64,000 bases of DNA. Origin: Sclerurus mexicanus. Its lineage: Eukaryota > Chordata > Aves > Passeriformes > Furnariidae. This document shows, piece after piece, positions 39,401-52,462 of this stretch. The position numbers and the translations under genes were made by a program. Under the pieces are notes generated by a model. The model was not told the DNA's origin, did not search any database, and saw only the letters and a program-made list of their open reading frames with translations. Positions within the stretch are counted from its first letter, which is position 1. The number at the start of each line of letters is the position of its first letter. The stretch lies in assembly GCA_013396755.1 (NCBI GenBank), contig VWZF01005998.1, positions 1,158,353 through 1,222,352 on the forward strand. The letters are read 5' to 3'.

Positions 39401-42400
39401 TGAGAGTAACACTGGCCCCCATACTAGAGGGCTATGTGCAGACAGTTACCAAATTTGCATTTAGTGGCCTTTTCTGTCTTTAGAATTTTTTTTTCTTTAA
39501 GAACTTAGTTATGAAGATTGCCTCATTCCCAGATGTGACATTTCATAGCTTTAGAAGAAACAGTTACCTGAAGAACTTTTCTAAATTGCCTCACAGACTA
39601 CATCTCAATGTTTCTCTAAACCAGATCATTCTGTTTCCTAGAAAGTGCAGCTCACCATTCCGTAGGACTGACTTTTCTTTGCACAGGTGGTTTGCCTGTT
39701 AAAAAATTTTCCTTCAGAAAACACTGTATAGCATGAGCACCCTTAGGCAGTAATTCCTGCATCTGGGCTTCTGACCCTTCAGGAAGTTGTAGTAGTCCTG
39801 AGTGAGGTGGTGATTATAGCCAAAATTAAGTAAGCTAGATACTGCTGGGGCCAAATAGTGAGCCAGTCTGAAGGGGAACTTGCAATGAGAAGAGGAGTTA
39901 CTCAGAAGCCAGCTGGAACACACCTTACTTTTTTATCAGTTTCCAACTTTTGGACTTTGATGATTATACACATCAGACTGTCTATAACACGTATCTTATA
40001 CTCACAGTGCATGAGGATTATTATAGCCCACCCATTTGACAGAAAATAAACACCAGGACAGGAGGCAGAAAGACAAGAAAAGCCCTGAAGATTAAAGGAT
40101 GAGGCAAAAATCTTGCCTTTCCTCAAGTCAGGATTACTGATTCACTTTGCAACACATTCCACAGAGCTGTGACCTCTTCAGGTGAGGCACTGATGGGCAT
40201 CCTTCCTCAAAGTTCCTCAAATCTCTTTTCTACACTCACCCCATATCCCTCTGGTGGGAGGAGGTAGGATGGCTCTGTCACTTCTCCCTGATACATACTC
40301 TCAACAAAAGCAGAATGCATCCAGGTTCTTTGGTAAGCAAAGGGATATGTGGGAGCATTTGTCCCCTTAAAGACTTAGGGGTCTTGTATGAGTAGATGGA
40401 GCAGAGCTGAAAACAAAGGCCTAATTCCAGTGCTGTTGCAAAAACATCTGGCCAGCACTGTCTCTTAAAAAAGACTGGAGGAATGTAAACATATGTTTGG
40501 CCAGTAAAGAAGTCGTTACATAAATGCTAATTATGAAGAGGATTTCCCATGTGTACAGGGCTTTTGTCAGAACTTTGATCCCATGCAGGACACAGGTCTT
40601 AGGAGTCACATGCTCTGCCTTAGAACTATGCCAACACTTCTCTGAGCCCTAAAAAGATGCAAGGGCATTTGCTGTAGCACAGGAACAGAAGAAGCTTTGA
40701 TGATTGAAAATGAAGTTTGCATAGCATCATGCTGAAGCAAATCCCTGTTTAATTGAACAGTTCTATTGGTCAGAACACGTGAATATCTAGCTGTGATGCC
40801 TGGATGGCCTATGCATGACAAAATACAGGAAAAAAATTCTAATGAGCATCCCAAACTCTCATTTCCCATAACCTAGCTGAAACCAGCTATAAGATCCATG
40901 TATCTCACCTGCTCAGCCACACATTATCTTTTCTGTGAAGCCTGCCTTTGGTCTCCCCTCACCTCAAGTATCTTCCAAGCGGTCTTTTTTTTTTTCTTTG
41001 CCATGCCAATACAATTTAAGCTACACCTACAGAGCACACTACAGCAGCCCACCGAGCAGGTAGGTGTAGTAATGAGAAGGATTGCTGAATAAGAATACCT
41101 ATAGAGTGTACTGCAACCGTGCTAGTTTGTTAATTATATGGACTAAATATGCTCTAAGGTCTTCTGTATCCTTCCTGGCATTTCTTCCCTCTTATCCTTG
41201 CTTCCAACATCCTTCTCTTTCTTCTCTCTTCCTCCTTTCCTTCCTCACAAAATTGTTTGCCCCTCAGTCTTCTTTTGACCCTAATCTTGACCTACACTCC
41301 ACTGCTCTCCTCTTGGGACACACTTTTTTAAGTAGCATGCATTGTAAGCTGCTTTTCCCTTAACGAACATCAAACAAAATAGCTAATAAAGTCCATACAT
41401 TTGGCATAGAAAGGGCAATGGAGTCATTACATTTTTGGTGTTATGGGTGTGAGATTCTTTGTGTCCAATGTTTTTAGCTGTTAGGACCTGACTTTCATGC
41501 CTTTTTCCTCCACAGTCAGGAGAGAGTCAGGTTAAATTGGCCTTTCCAAAGGGATGGTGAGATTCTCACATGGGTGACATGACTCCAGGTTTCCACAAAG
41601 ATCACAAGAACGGGAGAAACCTTAGGCTTTCTTTGCTGTGAATAGTGCTATTTAGCAAAGGGAATGACTCACCATGTCCAGAGTGAAGCCTGTCCTCAGA
41701 CCCTCGAGGTGAAGGCACCAGAGGACCAGTTTAATAATGAGCTTGTTGGCATTGCTTAAGCAATGTGACACTCTTTCTGCCACTGCGGCTACCCCTATCT
41801 CATGTGATGCCCTTGTTCGTGCAGTGTTTGTGCTGCTCAGTGATGAATCTGACCCGGGAACTTACCTGACCAAAAATACTGCTGGTGTATCAGCCCTTTC
41901 TTTTGCAGAGTTACTTTTTCAGTTTGATCAAAGTTCCCTGTTCCAATTTGTGATGTGGCTCCAAAGTCTGTCAGCAAGAGCAAAGGCGATGAGAGGTGGG
42001 AATGTAGAGGCAAGAGCGGGAGTTCAGGGATATGAAAACCATAGGTCTTTGGCAGTCCAGTGACAGAATCTTGAACCATGATTTGGGACTGAAACCTTCT
42101 GTTTGCCTTGCCTGTTAAACTCGTATTGCATGTGGTGCTCTATAAATAATGTCTTTTGAAACTACAGCAAGCCTATTTTAAAAGAGAAACACAGTTACTG
42201 AATTTCCACTGTGATTTATCTTCCAGCCCTGCTCACTTCCCATCCCCTGTGGCTGAACATCCCATTTATGTATTTCACAAATGTGAAACAGAATACTCCA
42301 CTGCTTTTTTCTCCATTCTTAAATAAAATTGTGAGAATTCAGCCTTTCAAAATGACTAAGCAAGGCAACAGGATTTCTGCTCAGGAAGAAAGGGAGAGAT

Positions 42401-45400
42401 CTATATTTGAGGCTTTGGGGAGTTTCACATAGTGAGAAAGAGTTGAATATTTGAAAACCAGAACTCTTAAGCAACCTTGTAATTGAAGGCATGTTTTATA
42501 TATCAGAATTTCTGCCCATATCCAAGGGGCTGTATAGGAGTTGTGTATTGGCATCAGAGAGAGTTTGTAGGGTAAATGTACACCTTGACTTAGTTAAGAT
42601 ACTAATGCTGAAAATAGCATTTTATTCCAAGCAATAAAATATGAGCTACGCTTCTGAAGCTGACAAAATTTGAAGCGTATTTATTTGAGGCAAAAATTTG
42701 TCTCTGAAGGAGGAAATAATGGTTTTTTGATAATATTGATTCTGAAATAAACTCAGTGGTATCAGAAGTCCAGCTTTTCCAGGAAGATGATCCTGTGAAT
42801 GCCATTGGTACCCACAGAACAGGTAATAAATTATGCGTCCTTGATCTGTGATGTAATAACAAGCTCCAAAAAGGAGTCAAAGCCTCAGCTGTATTTAATA
42901 TTCACTCACAAGCTTTTGTCACAGGCAAGCATGATTTCCTGATGTCTTTGACACCCAAGAAAGAAGGATGACTGAGAGACCTATAAATCTCAAAGTCCTG
43001 TGTTAGACATAGCAGAGCGAAGGAGAGAAAATTATGACAACGTAGCATTTACATGGTCAAAGTACTACAGTTGTAATAACAGCCCAAATAACCTTGTAAG
43101 ACTAAGGAGTAAACACTATTATCTCCATACAGAAGCTTGCCAAAGGTGATATGCCCTGGAATTTATTTTAAGTAAGATTGAACTCTTTAGTTCCTCTCTA
43201 GAAACTAGTACGAAGTTGCAAAGTAAACCTGTAGCAGAATTAAGAATAGATACTGTGTGTCTTGCTGAGATTCAATGCCACACCATCTCAAGATTTCCTA
43301 TCCAAGAGGTGGCTGGAAGCTATATTAAAATCTGGAGTTTATTGTATTGTTGCTGCAGAGTGGACCAGTTGTCTGGAATTTGTCTCCTGCAAATTGTCTT
43401 TCTCTTGGCACGTCCCTTCAAAAAGAAGTAATCTTTATTTCCACTTCTTATGATAAACCACAAGTTAAAACAAGCAGGTTTTCCTTGAATGCCAACCAAT
43501 TATTATACAATTTGTTATCAGATCAAAGCAAACATGACCTTAGCCCTTGGACAGTGCATCATAGCTCCATACCTTTCACATGGAAAGGAGAAGGAAGGGG
43601 AAGGAGAATACATATCCTGCTTTGCTCTCCAGATGTGACTGCAGGTATTTTAAACTGTATTTATGGAACTGGCTAAGCTCTTTGGCTTTCAGACTGCTGG
43701 GTTGTCTCACCTCCTCAGTCTGTATCTGGGTGCTGTAAATATTGCTGTTCATGTAGCAGGAAAACAACCGAGCCACAGACATGCTGGCTAATAACTCAAC
43801 AATGTGAGGACAGATAGAAGCCATACCCATTTCTGAAGTCACTTGCTCAGCGAATCAGGACAGATTGACGCAGCCTTTATACCTTAGCAACAGTCCTTGC
43901 CGCACCTGAGATATCATGTTGTGACAGGTGTCCTTCCTCAACCTGCCCCTTTCTGTACCCTGTGAGAAAGACAGACCAGAGCTCAAACTTGCCACCTTTA
44001 AAAAGCCTTAGCCAATAATAGAGGACACTTTGCCAGGCTGGTAGCTCTGTTGTCACTTCTAATTTTTTGCATTTTACATTAAAACCCAACCTCTGGTTAT
44101 GTGAGAAATTCAACTTCTGTTTATTTTTTTGGAAAGTTTCTGGTGTTCAGGTTGTCAGAGAAAGGACTTCTGAATTCAGGGCTCAGAAGTGAGAAGGAAG
44201 GGGAACCTCTCTCCACAATTGCTACCTATAGGAAGTGGTGCGATTTTTAAGCAAATGTCATGGTAATGAAATCTGAGTCATGATGTTTTTAAGATCTGGG
44301 CTGCTGATAGTACCTCTTTTAATGTCCTTTGCATAGTCCCACAGACTCTTTCACATATGGTTGTGGACACTGCACAGTTTGTGCTGTGTAACAGCAGCAC
44401 AACAGGTTTCCTGATACCTGCTTACATGTCAAAAGTCAAGTCAGGTAGTCACTGCTTGCACCTCACAACTAGTTATTTTCCTTTTGAGCAAAGGAAGAGC
44501 TTTAGGCCAATGTGAACGGCATGTCCCACAGGTGGTGGCTTTTCCCCACTTTCCTCAGTACAGTGTTTTCATCATCATTAAAAGTGAGCTCAGGACACAG
44601 TGCTCCTGTTTCTAAAATGCTTCTTTCTGTGAGGCTTCAGCTCAGCATCACTTGGACTCCAAAGATGATCCCCTTTTCACATGCTGCTCACACTTTTCAT
44701 TATAGCATTTTGAGCAATTGCAGAATATGTTACAAACTAATTTATCCCTCACAACACCCCTCAGAACTGTGCAAATGTATTTTATTACCCTTCCTTTACT
44801 GATGTAGAAAGCAAGACATGGAGATTAAAGGCAATATTCTCTACTTTGTTTTTGTTCTTGGAAAAGAGCCAAATTTATTAAATTCTGACTGAAGGTGGGG
44901 AAGGAAAGTCAAGATGTGGGGACAGATCTGAGGCAAACTCCTACTATTCTTTGGAGGCTGCTAATAGCAGCTCTGTCACAACCTTTGGAGATTAGGTCTC
45001 TGGGAGATCCTGGAGATGACAAAAAGAGATAGGAGAGGGCTTTGCGATGAGACAAATTTTACATCAGTCTGAGCTGAAGGTTGCAGTTTGTCACTGCAGA
45101 GACAGGAGGCAGCGAGTGACATAGAATTTATAAGGAGCCTGTATTTACAGGGACAGCAAGGTGGCTGTAAGAAGTGACAGGGCTTCAGAGTTCACTGAAT
45201 TCAAGTGGACTCTAAGAGGAGGAGCTGTTGGTAAAGAATGGGTAATGAACACCACACACAGCAGAACAGTGGAAGGTTTGCTGTGACACCAGTGAGCCTT
45301 CTCTGCAGCTGAAGTTTTCCTGGCTCACAGAGGGAAAGGCCAATCCATTAGGGAAGAGAAAATTGCATTGATTAAATCAAGCAGAATTTGGAATGCATTC

Positions 45401-46371
45401 ATAAAGACTGTAATTCCCAGCAAACAAACTATATAATCCAAGTATGGGGAGGGTGTGCAAAACAGGGCCTCTATCTTAATAAGAAGACTATAACCTAGTG
45501 GGAATGTCAGAGTGATAGAGAGGCATCATTCCTCCACCCTTAGGACAAGGCATTCCTGGTGGGATCTTGATAGGATTCCCCAAGAAAATTACGAATTCTA
45601 TGTCAGATGAAGCAACTCCTATACTTAAAAAAATCAACTGAAGGAATCTCTAAAACAACTAGTACCTGGCCAAAATAACCTGTATTCTTCCACTTACATT
45701 TATGCCACAAACTGGTCTTCCTCCATCCAGCTGCCTGGCTCAGTAATGCCTCCAGTTTCTTGAAAAGGAAGAAGATGCCTCTATCTATCACCCAGTTAAG
45801 ACTCCGTTGACCTACCACTGTCATTCCAGAGGAGCAGAGATAAATATGTGGTTCCTCTGAACTCTGTAATTCTGTAAATTTGTTTTGGATTTAGAAAACA
45901 AGGTGATAGATATCTTCTAAATGTCACAGACAAGACAGATAGGTGTTCCCTCCTTAACCTACCATTTTCTTTTAAAGTCTCCTTGTCTGTTTACTGTCTC
46001 CTTGTTTCTTGTGTTCACTGTGGGCTTCAGAGCTAAGACGTGCTGGCATATCCAGCATGGAGAGCTCTGTGGCCAGAATCCCTGACTCCTCAGCATAACC
46101 AAAACTGTACTGGTAACAGCGTCAATCTCTGTTGAAAACATATGCAAAGAGAGTCCAGTCATCATTCATGGAGCTCTGTGCCTTCACTCCCTATACCCAG
46201 AAAAGTCACTAGCCAAGACATTCTGTCCTGAGAGTGGTATTTCTTCATCTCTTCCTGTTTTCTTCTTCACTGATTTTAGTAATCCTGGTATCCAATCTTG
46301 CAGTTTATGTTCTGATCTAATCCCTCTGATCACTGTGGACAAAAAATGGAAAAATCCCACTCAGGCAGTGA
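30401..46371. other. 5' flank of PICALM / intergenic, no gene seen
   Basis: About 16 kb upstream of the promoter. GC content falls within a few hundred bases of the island. No exon with a recognisable family, no CpG island and no clear CR1 copy is seen. Small simple-sequence features are an A/C tract at 32853-32890 and a TATTAGTA-like iteration at about 37915-37960. Open frames up to about 139 codons (31032-31451 -, 41737-42063 +) show no known domain. Upstream antisense or long non-coding transcripts are possible, but nothing in the sequence proves one. Confidence 0.75.
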
Positions 46372-46577
46372 ATTTATTCACTAAGAGTGGTGAGACACTG
46401 GAACAGGTTGCCCAGGGAAGTTTTTGCTGCTCCGTCTCTGGAAGTGTTCAAGGCCAAGTAGGATGGGGCTTTGAGCAACCTGGTTTAGTGGAAGATGTCC
46501 CTGTCCATGGCAGGGGACTTAGATGAGAAGTTTTTCAAAGGTCCCTTCCAAACCAAACCATTTTATGGTTCTATGAT
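46372..46577 (+). mobile_element. CR1 LINE 3' fragment
   Basis: Forward CR1 3' region: 'ggtgagacactggaacagg', 'ttgcccagggaag', 'tctctggaagtgttcaagg', 'gagcaacctggtttagtgg', and the tail 'aaaccattttatggttct'. It is 5'-truncated and moderately diverged. Confidence 0.88.
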
Positions 46578-47639
46578 AGAAATATGTTCATAGAGCAGCT
46601 CATAAGTATAATTATGCCTTTTTTTTTTTTCAACATGAGGGCTAGTACACATTTAGGTAAGGCTTCTCAGGCTGTGTTCCCTCTTTCTGCTCCCATAGAA
46701 TCTCTTCCTGAGGCTGCACTTTTCCCCTCACATTTTTATTTACTTTTGTTCCAACTAAGACCACAGCATGCTGTGGGACCTTCTCACCTACCTCCTTCTG
46801 GCCTTGGCCAAACTAACCAGTTGTGTTAACAGGAGGACTGAGCTTGATGGATATCCCAAATTGTGAAGTTTCTCTTTGTCTTTTTGCCCCTGCACAGAAC
46901 AGCATGACTGTTCCAGCAGCTTACCAGAGTGTTGGTGCTATTGGAATCCTTTGCTCTTTGTCCCTCTCCAGTTTCTCAGTTTTAATTTTTTAACCTTTTG
47001 TTGTCTTCTCTTTCCTTCTTTTCAGTCACTGTTCCCTGTAGTCCTTTGGCTTCTCCTTTTCTTTGCCTTCTCTGTTTTTTCATCCCTCCTTAGTTTCTAA
47101 GGGAATGCTTTGATGGTGTTTTAGAGTTGGGCTAATCTCCATCCCTAAAACATAGGGAAAAAAGGGACAGTGGCCAAACTATTGAATGAAGAGCCATCTC
47201 CTTTGTTTTGTTTCCACACCTGGCCTTTCCTAGCTTCAACTGATGGCCCATGCTCTTGCACTGGAAGAGAGCGTGACCTAAAGACTTTGGCTGTTCAGTG
47301 TCACACAGGAGCTGTAGGAAAGCTTTGGGGAGGTCTCAGGCCTTCTGTGATTCAGACTGGATGGTCAATGTAGAAGAGTTCTCTTGCTGAGAGAACAACA
47401 GTATGAAGTTTTTGTGGGATGCAGGAAAGGGATAAAGACAATGATCAAAAAAAAGTCAGAGGTAGGGGTGACATGAAGATATTTGCTTCATCTCTGCACT
47501 CCATTTACAGCTTTATTCTTCTCCACCTCTCTCCGCACCAAGGCCAGACTGTCTGTCCAGTGCAGAGGGATGCCCCTGCTGACACAGATGGAATGGCGGT
47601 GATATAGTCATAGTGGCATTTCCCACTCTGTGTGGGCCA

Positions 47640-47705
47640 TTCAGTTAAGAGCTGGACTTGATGATCCTTGTGGGTCCATTCCAACTCAGAATACTCTGAA
47701 ATCTG
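47640..47705 (+). mobile_element. CR1 LINE 3' tail, short
   Basis: A short forward CR1 end: 'agagctggacttgatgatcc', 'ttgtgggtccattccaac', 'tcagaatactctg'. Only the last 60-70 bases are recognisable. The sequence to the left ('cccactctgtgtgggccatt') is a small palindrome-like stretch that may or may not belong to it. Confidence 0.7.
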
Positions 47706-47978
47706 TGAAATCCTTGCACAACTCTGTGTCAGATGCTTTCTCTCCAGATTTAAATGCACAGTTCTTAAACCAGGCTACAGTCTGTCTTCACATGCTTTTA
47801 CATGCATGTGTACCCTGTTTTTCTGAGTCAGACTTTCACACAGCACATTCTTGCTGCCTTCTGCTGTTCGTATCACACTGGCCATCCCAGTAGATTTGTG
47901 GCTGCTATGCATCCTTGGAACAGGGCAGCCAACATGCATTGAGGAACCTGAGCAGCTGAGAGGAAGAGAACTTACTTT

Positions 47979-48302
47979 ATAGAATCATAGGGTCATTAAG
48001 GTGGGAAAGGTCATTGAGCCCATCCCATCAACCCAGCACTGCCAAGGCCACCAGTAAATCATGTCCTCATCTACACATCTTTTCAATACCTTAGATGGTG
48101 ACTCTACCACTTCCCTGGGCATCCTGTTCCAATGCTGAATAACTCTTTAGATGAAGTAATTTTTCCTAATATCCCATCTAAACATCCCCTGGGAAAACTT
48201 GGAGCCATTTCTGCTTGTGTTGTTGCTCATTACATGGAAGAAGGAACCGATCCCCACCTCACGACAATCTCCTTTCAGGTAGTCATAGGGAGTGATAAGG
48301 TT
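47979..48302 (-). mobile_element. CR1 LINE 3' fragment
   Basis: Reverse-complement CR1: the 3' tail 'tagaatcatagggtcatt', then 'aacccagcactgccaagg', 'gactctaccacttccctggg', 'tttttcctaatatcccatct', 'ccccacctcacgacaatctc' and 'caggtagtcatagggagtg'. It belongs to the subfamily whose tail carries the 'cccagcactgccaag' block, different from the copies at 50969 and 53551. It is 5'-truncated. Confidence 0.9.
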
Positions 48303-48995
48303 TACTTTATGGTATTAATTGTACATGCAGAACTCTATATGAAATAGCTATGTATCTGTAATGGGCCAGCCTTTTACACCATTTACACAGCTGTTTAAAC
48401 AAAAGCCCCCCAACCTAAAACATTTAATTCTGGCCGCTATTACATTTGATATCTACCTTCAGTCACTGTTGGAAACCTGTTGCTTTTACAGTCACTGCTA
48501 ATGACTGATGAGGTGCCCAAGATGGGCTATTCCCTGGGTCATATAACCCATACACTGCTACTTATCTTGTTAACATAAGATTTTGGTGAGTGTAGTTGAA
48601 TATGCTGCCTTGAGAGCTCCAAAATGTGTTTTTCAACAGATGCTAATCCTGAGCTACCAAAAAAACCATAGGTACAGGAAAGGCAGATCATGTTCTGCAA
48701 ATTGTACACTGAGATCTAGCCAAAGTACAAAAGAAACTAAACAAAAGCCACAGCCAGGCCTTTGAAGGTAAAACTGTGCAAAAATATTTGCTTCTCTTAA
48801 AAATACTTTGACCACTTTTTTTGTGTGTACGTCAGTCTTCCTGGAAAATCATTTGCCTCTACAGCCTTTTTCCCCCAGCTTTGGATGCAAAATACACACT
48901 CTGGATGGCTGCCAAAATGATGAGGTAGCTTCTCTTAGGTTGCTTAAAGAGGACATCTGAGCATTATCGGTTGGATTTTGTCACACAGTGAGAGG
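48303..48995. other. intergenic, nothing recognised
   Basis: Unique-looking AT-rich sequence between a CR1 copy and the start of the duplicated block. No gene, RNA or repeat is identified. Confidence 0.7.
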
Positions 48996-49679
48996 AATAT
49001 AAGGTTTTCCTGCTTCCCTAAGGTACAGCCTCTTGCAATACTTCAAGCAAACTGTGTTTTCATTGCATTTTTCAGACGGGGCTGCATTATGAGCTAGCCA
49101 GAAAACTAAAGCCCAGCTGGTTATCTCATACAGCTTGCAAGATTATTGATGAGACATTTCCCTTGCAGCTAAGATTTTCCAAAGATATGGATAATTTGAG
49201 TGCACTAAAATCTTTAATATCTGAGTGTCCTCCACAAAATATCTCAGAAAGCCTGTTTTTGGAAAAACTGTACTCCTCATCTGTAAAACTGAGTCTTTTC
49301 CAGTTGTCCTCGTGTAAAAGGGCAGCAACAAAAATCATAGACTCTTGAAAATCTTTGCAAAGTTATTCTTTGACCTTGTAGTTATTATGTGTGTTTTAAA
49401 AGACACTGCAAACTTGTTTGTATTATTAGAATGTATCAGCATTAATCCCGAACCCTCTTCAGACCTGTCTTATTTAGATGTGGATTCCGGCAAGCAAATA
49501 AGAATGCATTTATTATGGAAATTGGGAGCACTTCAGTAGAATTATCAATGCTGACTTTGGCTTATTTCCTGAGGTAGACATGAGTAGTATCTTCCCTCTC
49601 CCATTAACTTTCTAGCTACTCAATAAAACATTATAGAGAATTAGATTCTTCTCTGTTGCCAATTTGAACAGGAAACATT

Positions 49680-49880
49680 TAGTGCCAGCGAATAATAAGC
49701 ATTTCCCATATGCAAATTTCCTCATTTGCGGCCCCTAACTTCTTGTTAAGGGAAAGGGTCATTTATTTTGCTTAAAGCTTTTCCTGGGAGCTATTCAAAT
49801 TAACAAGATGCTAATTTTTTTACTGAGGAGGGTCTGTAATTTCCTCCTCTGGTACAGCTGGAAAATCCACATTTATTTAT
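49680..49880. promoter_or_regulatory. candidate conserved non-coding element / enhancer (copy 1)
   Basis: This stretch lacks repeat similarity and has a dense run of transcription-factor-like words: the POU octamer ATGCAAAT at 49710-49717, AT-rich homeodomain-type cores (CAAATTAACAAG, GCTAATTTTTT), and mixed-composition words such as TTTCCTCATTTGCGG. It has the look of vertebrate conserved non-coding DNA. No alignment was possible, so this is a guess from texture. Confidence 0.25.
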
Positions 49881-50968
49881 TCTCTGCTCAGAAATTACTG
49901 GGACAGAGCCATGTATTTGCTATGTAAAATACACCTTTAGTTTCTTGGCATGTGTCATCATGTGGGTCAGAGTTAAGAAGGTTAATGAAATATTTAAAGT
50001 TAATTTTTGCATATTTTTTTTAGTACTGAAATGGATAAACCACAAAGCTAAGAGCATGTTTATGTAAGGTATTTAATCAGTTGTTTTCATCCTATAGAAT
50101 GTATAGAGGCTATTATCAAGATGTTCTTACACCACTTGAATGAGATTATGGTCTTCATAAATACTCATTTAAAGGTAACTTTGAAATTCACTTGTAAGGT
50201 TGTATTGCTGTAGTAATGACCAGCAGAGCTGATGTTTCTCTGAGTTTGCTTTAATTTATGATGAAGGCCAAACTGGCTGTAGTTGCTCTTGGGCTTGAGA
50301 TTTTTAGAGAAGATACACCTGTGTTACCCCTCTAGGTCCAAAAATCAGTGGAGCTCAAGGGGTCTGAGTATGTCACGTACAATAAAACCACTGTTTCTTA
50401 CCAGCTCCCCTGGGCTGAGACACCCAGACCAAGGCATTATGTAATGTTGACTTGTTTCTCCATTTCCTTGCAGAACTCCTCGAGCAATGGAATTTCTTGA
50501 ATGTCATCAAAAGAAGTCAAACCCAGATGTGGACTGTTCCTGCTTGATATGTCAGAAGTGAAACCAGCTTTCTGTAGTTTCCCATGCTGCAGTGAGAGAA
50601 GGACTAAAAACTAAGGTATTTGAACACCATGAAATTACCCATAAACGGAGCAGTGAATGTGTTCACAAGGACTCTTTGCAAATAAACAAAAAAATGTCAC
50701 CACTTGGATACAGCAAGGTTGAAAATAACATGCCAAGATCAAACAGCAGCTGTACCCACTGGAGCTGAAACGGAAACAATCTGATCCACTTCATTTGCTA
50801 CTTAACAAACACGGAGTTTCACTGATAAAAATGTTCTTAAGCCTTTCTAGCTTTGTGGTAGATACAAGATCGCTCCAAAGTGGCTTTACAGGAGCAGGCT
50901 GTACTGGTGGAGCATGACAACAATTGGACTTTTCTCTAAGGAGTGGGTTTGGCATCTGCTGAACAGGT

Positions 50969-51431
50969 CACAGAATCACAGAATGGTTTGGGTGGGAAGG
51001 GGCCTTTAAAGATCACCTAGTTCCAAGCTTCCTGCCCTTAGCAAGGACATCTTCCACTAGGTCAGGTTGCTCAGAGCCGCATCCAACCTGACCTTGAATG
51101 TTTCCAGGGTTGGGGAATGTACCACCTCTCTGAGCAATCAATGCCAGTGTCTCACCACCCTCACAATAAAGAATTTCCTTTTATTATCTAATCTAAACCT
51201 GCTCTACTTCAATTTAAAGCCATTTCTTCTTGTCCCGTACTACATGTCCTCGTCAAGTCTCTCTCCATCCTTCTCTCAGCCTTTCCTTACAGGAGAGGTG
51301 CTCCAGCCCTCTGATCACTTTTGTGGCCTTCCTCTGGACCCACTCCAACAGATCTATGTCTTTCCTCTACTGAGAATTCCAGGGCTGGACACACTACTCC
51401 AGCTGGGGTCTCACCAGAGTGGAGTACAGAC
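50969..51431 (-). mobile_element. CR1 LINE 3' fragment (copy 1)
   Basis: A well-preserved reverse-complement CR1. It has the tail 'cacagaatcacagaatgg', then 'cctttaaagatcacctagtt', 'ccgcatccaacctgaccttg', 'tctgagcaatcaatgccag', 'cctctggacccactccaac', and ends near 'agctggggtctcaccagag'. About 460 bases of the 3' end are kept. The 122-codon frame at 51067-51435 (+) runs antisense through it and is not a gene. Confidence 0.95.
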
Positions 51432-51576
51432 ATGAGGACCATCACTACAAACCAAACACATAGGCTGAAAAACACCACAGAGTCTAGATTTCTGTTTTAT
51501 TTCCATCCTGTGTTTAGAAGCAGAAGCTGCCGTCTTCAGTGAACGTGTCATTAGCAGGATGAGAATGATACGGGAC

Positions 51577-51577
51577 N
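51577..51577. other. assembly gap (single N) between duplicate copies
   Basis: The N sits exactly between the end of copy 1 and the start of copy 2 of the 2581-base block. It marks a contig join, probably with negative true length (an overlap). Confidence 0.93.
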
Positions 51578-52261
51578 AATATAAGGTTTTCCTGCTTCCC
51601 TAAGGTACAGCCTCTTGCAATACTTCAAGCAAACTGTGTTTTCATTGCATTTTTCAGACGGGGCTGCATTATGAGCTAGCCAGAAAACTAAAGCCCAGCT
51701 GGTTATCTCATACAGCTTGCAAGATTATTGATGAGACATTTCCCTTGCAGCTAAGATTTTCCAAAGATATGGATAATTTGAGTGCACTAAAATCTTTAAT
51801 ATCTGAGTGTCCTCCACAAAATATCTCAGAAAGCCTGTTTTTGGAAAAACTGTACTCCTCATCTGTAAAACTGAGTCTTTTCCAGTTGTCCTCGTGTAAA
51901 AGGGCAGCAACAAAAATCATAGACTCTTGAAAATCTTTGCAAAGTTATTCTTTGACCTTGTAGTTATTATGTGTGTTTTAAAAGACACTGCAAACTTGTT
52001 TGTATTATTAGAATGTATCAGCATTAATCCCGAACCCTCTTCAGACCTGTCTTATTTAGATGTGGATTCCGGCAAGCAAATAAGAATGCATTTATTATGG
52101 AAATTGGGAGCACTTCAGTAGAATTATCAATGCTGACTTTGGCTTATTTCCTGAGGTAGACATGAGTAGTATCTTCCCTCTCCCATTAACTTTCTAGCTA
52201 CTCAATAAAACATTATAGAGAATTAGATTCTTCTCTGTTGCCAATTTGAACAGGAAACATT

Positions 52262-52462
52262 TAGTGCCAGCGAATAATAAGCATTTCCCATATGCAAATT
52301 TCCTCATTTGCGGCCCCTAACTTCTTGTTAAGGGAAAGGGTCATTTATTTTGCTTAAAGCTTTTCCTGGGAGCTATTCAAATTAACAAGATGCTAATTTT
52401 TTTACTGAGGAGGGTCTGTAATTTCCTCCTCTGGTACAGCTGGAAAATCCACATTTATTTAT
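52262..52462. promoter_or_regulatory. candidate conserved non-coding element / enhancer (copy 2)
   Basis: Same sequence as 49680-49880, shifted by 2582. The octamer ATGCAAAT is at 52292-52299. It should be counted once if the duplication is an assembly artefact. Confidence 0.25.

Larger units (their letters stand above)
48996..51576. repeat. 2581-base direct duplicate, copy 1 (probable false duplication)
   Basis: This block recurs at 51578-54158 with a constant offset of 2582 bases. All stretches I compared by eye are identical, including the CR1 and every open frame inside. It ends exactly at the N at 51577 (last bases GATACGGGAC). Copy 2 ends with the same GATACGGGAC but then continues into new sequence (TAGTCTCTG). 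This is the signature of the right end of one contig overlapping the left end of the next without being merged. Content: non-coding sequence, a candidate conserved element (about 49680-49880) and one CR1. Confidence 0.93.

Noticed and set aside
41737..42063. 108-codon plus-strand frame with fairly balanced composition
   Set aside because: No known domain, no splice signals in a sensible gene context, no CpG island and no neighbouring exon. It is most likely a chance frame.
51067..51435. 122-codon plus-strand frame, repeated at 53649-54017
   Set aside because: It runs antisense through a CR1 3' end and is doubled only because the block is doubled.
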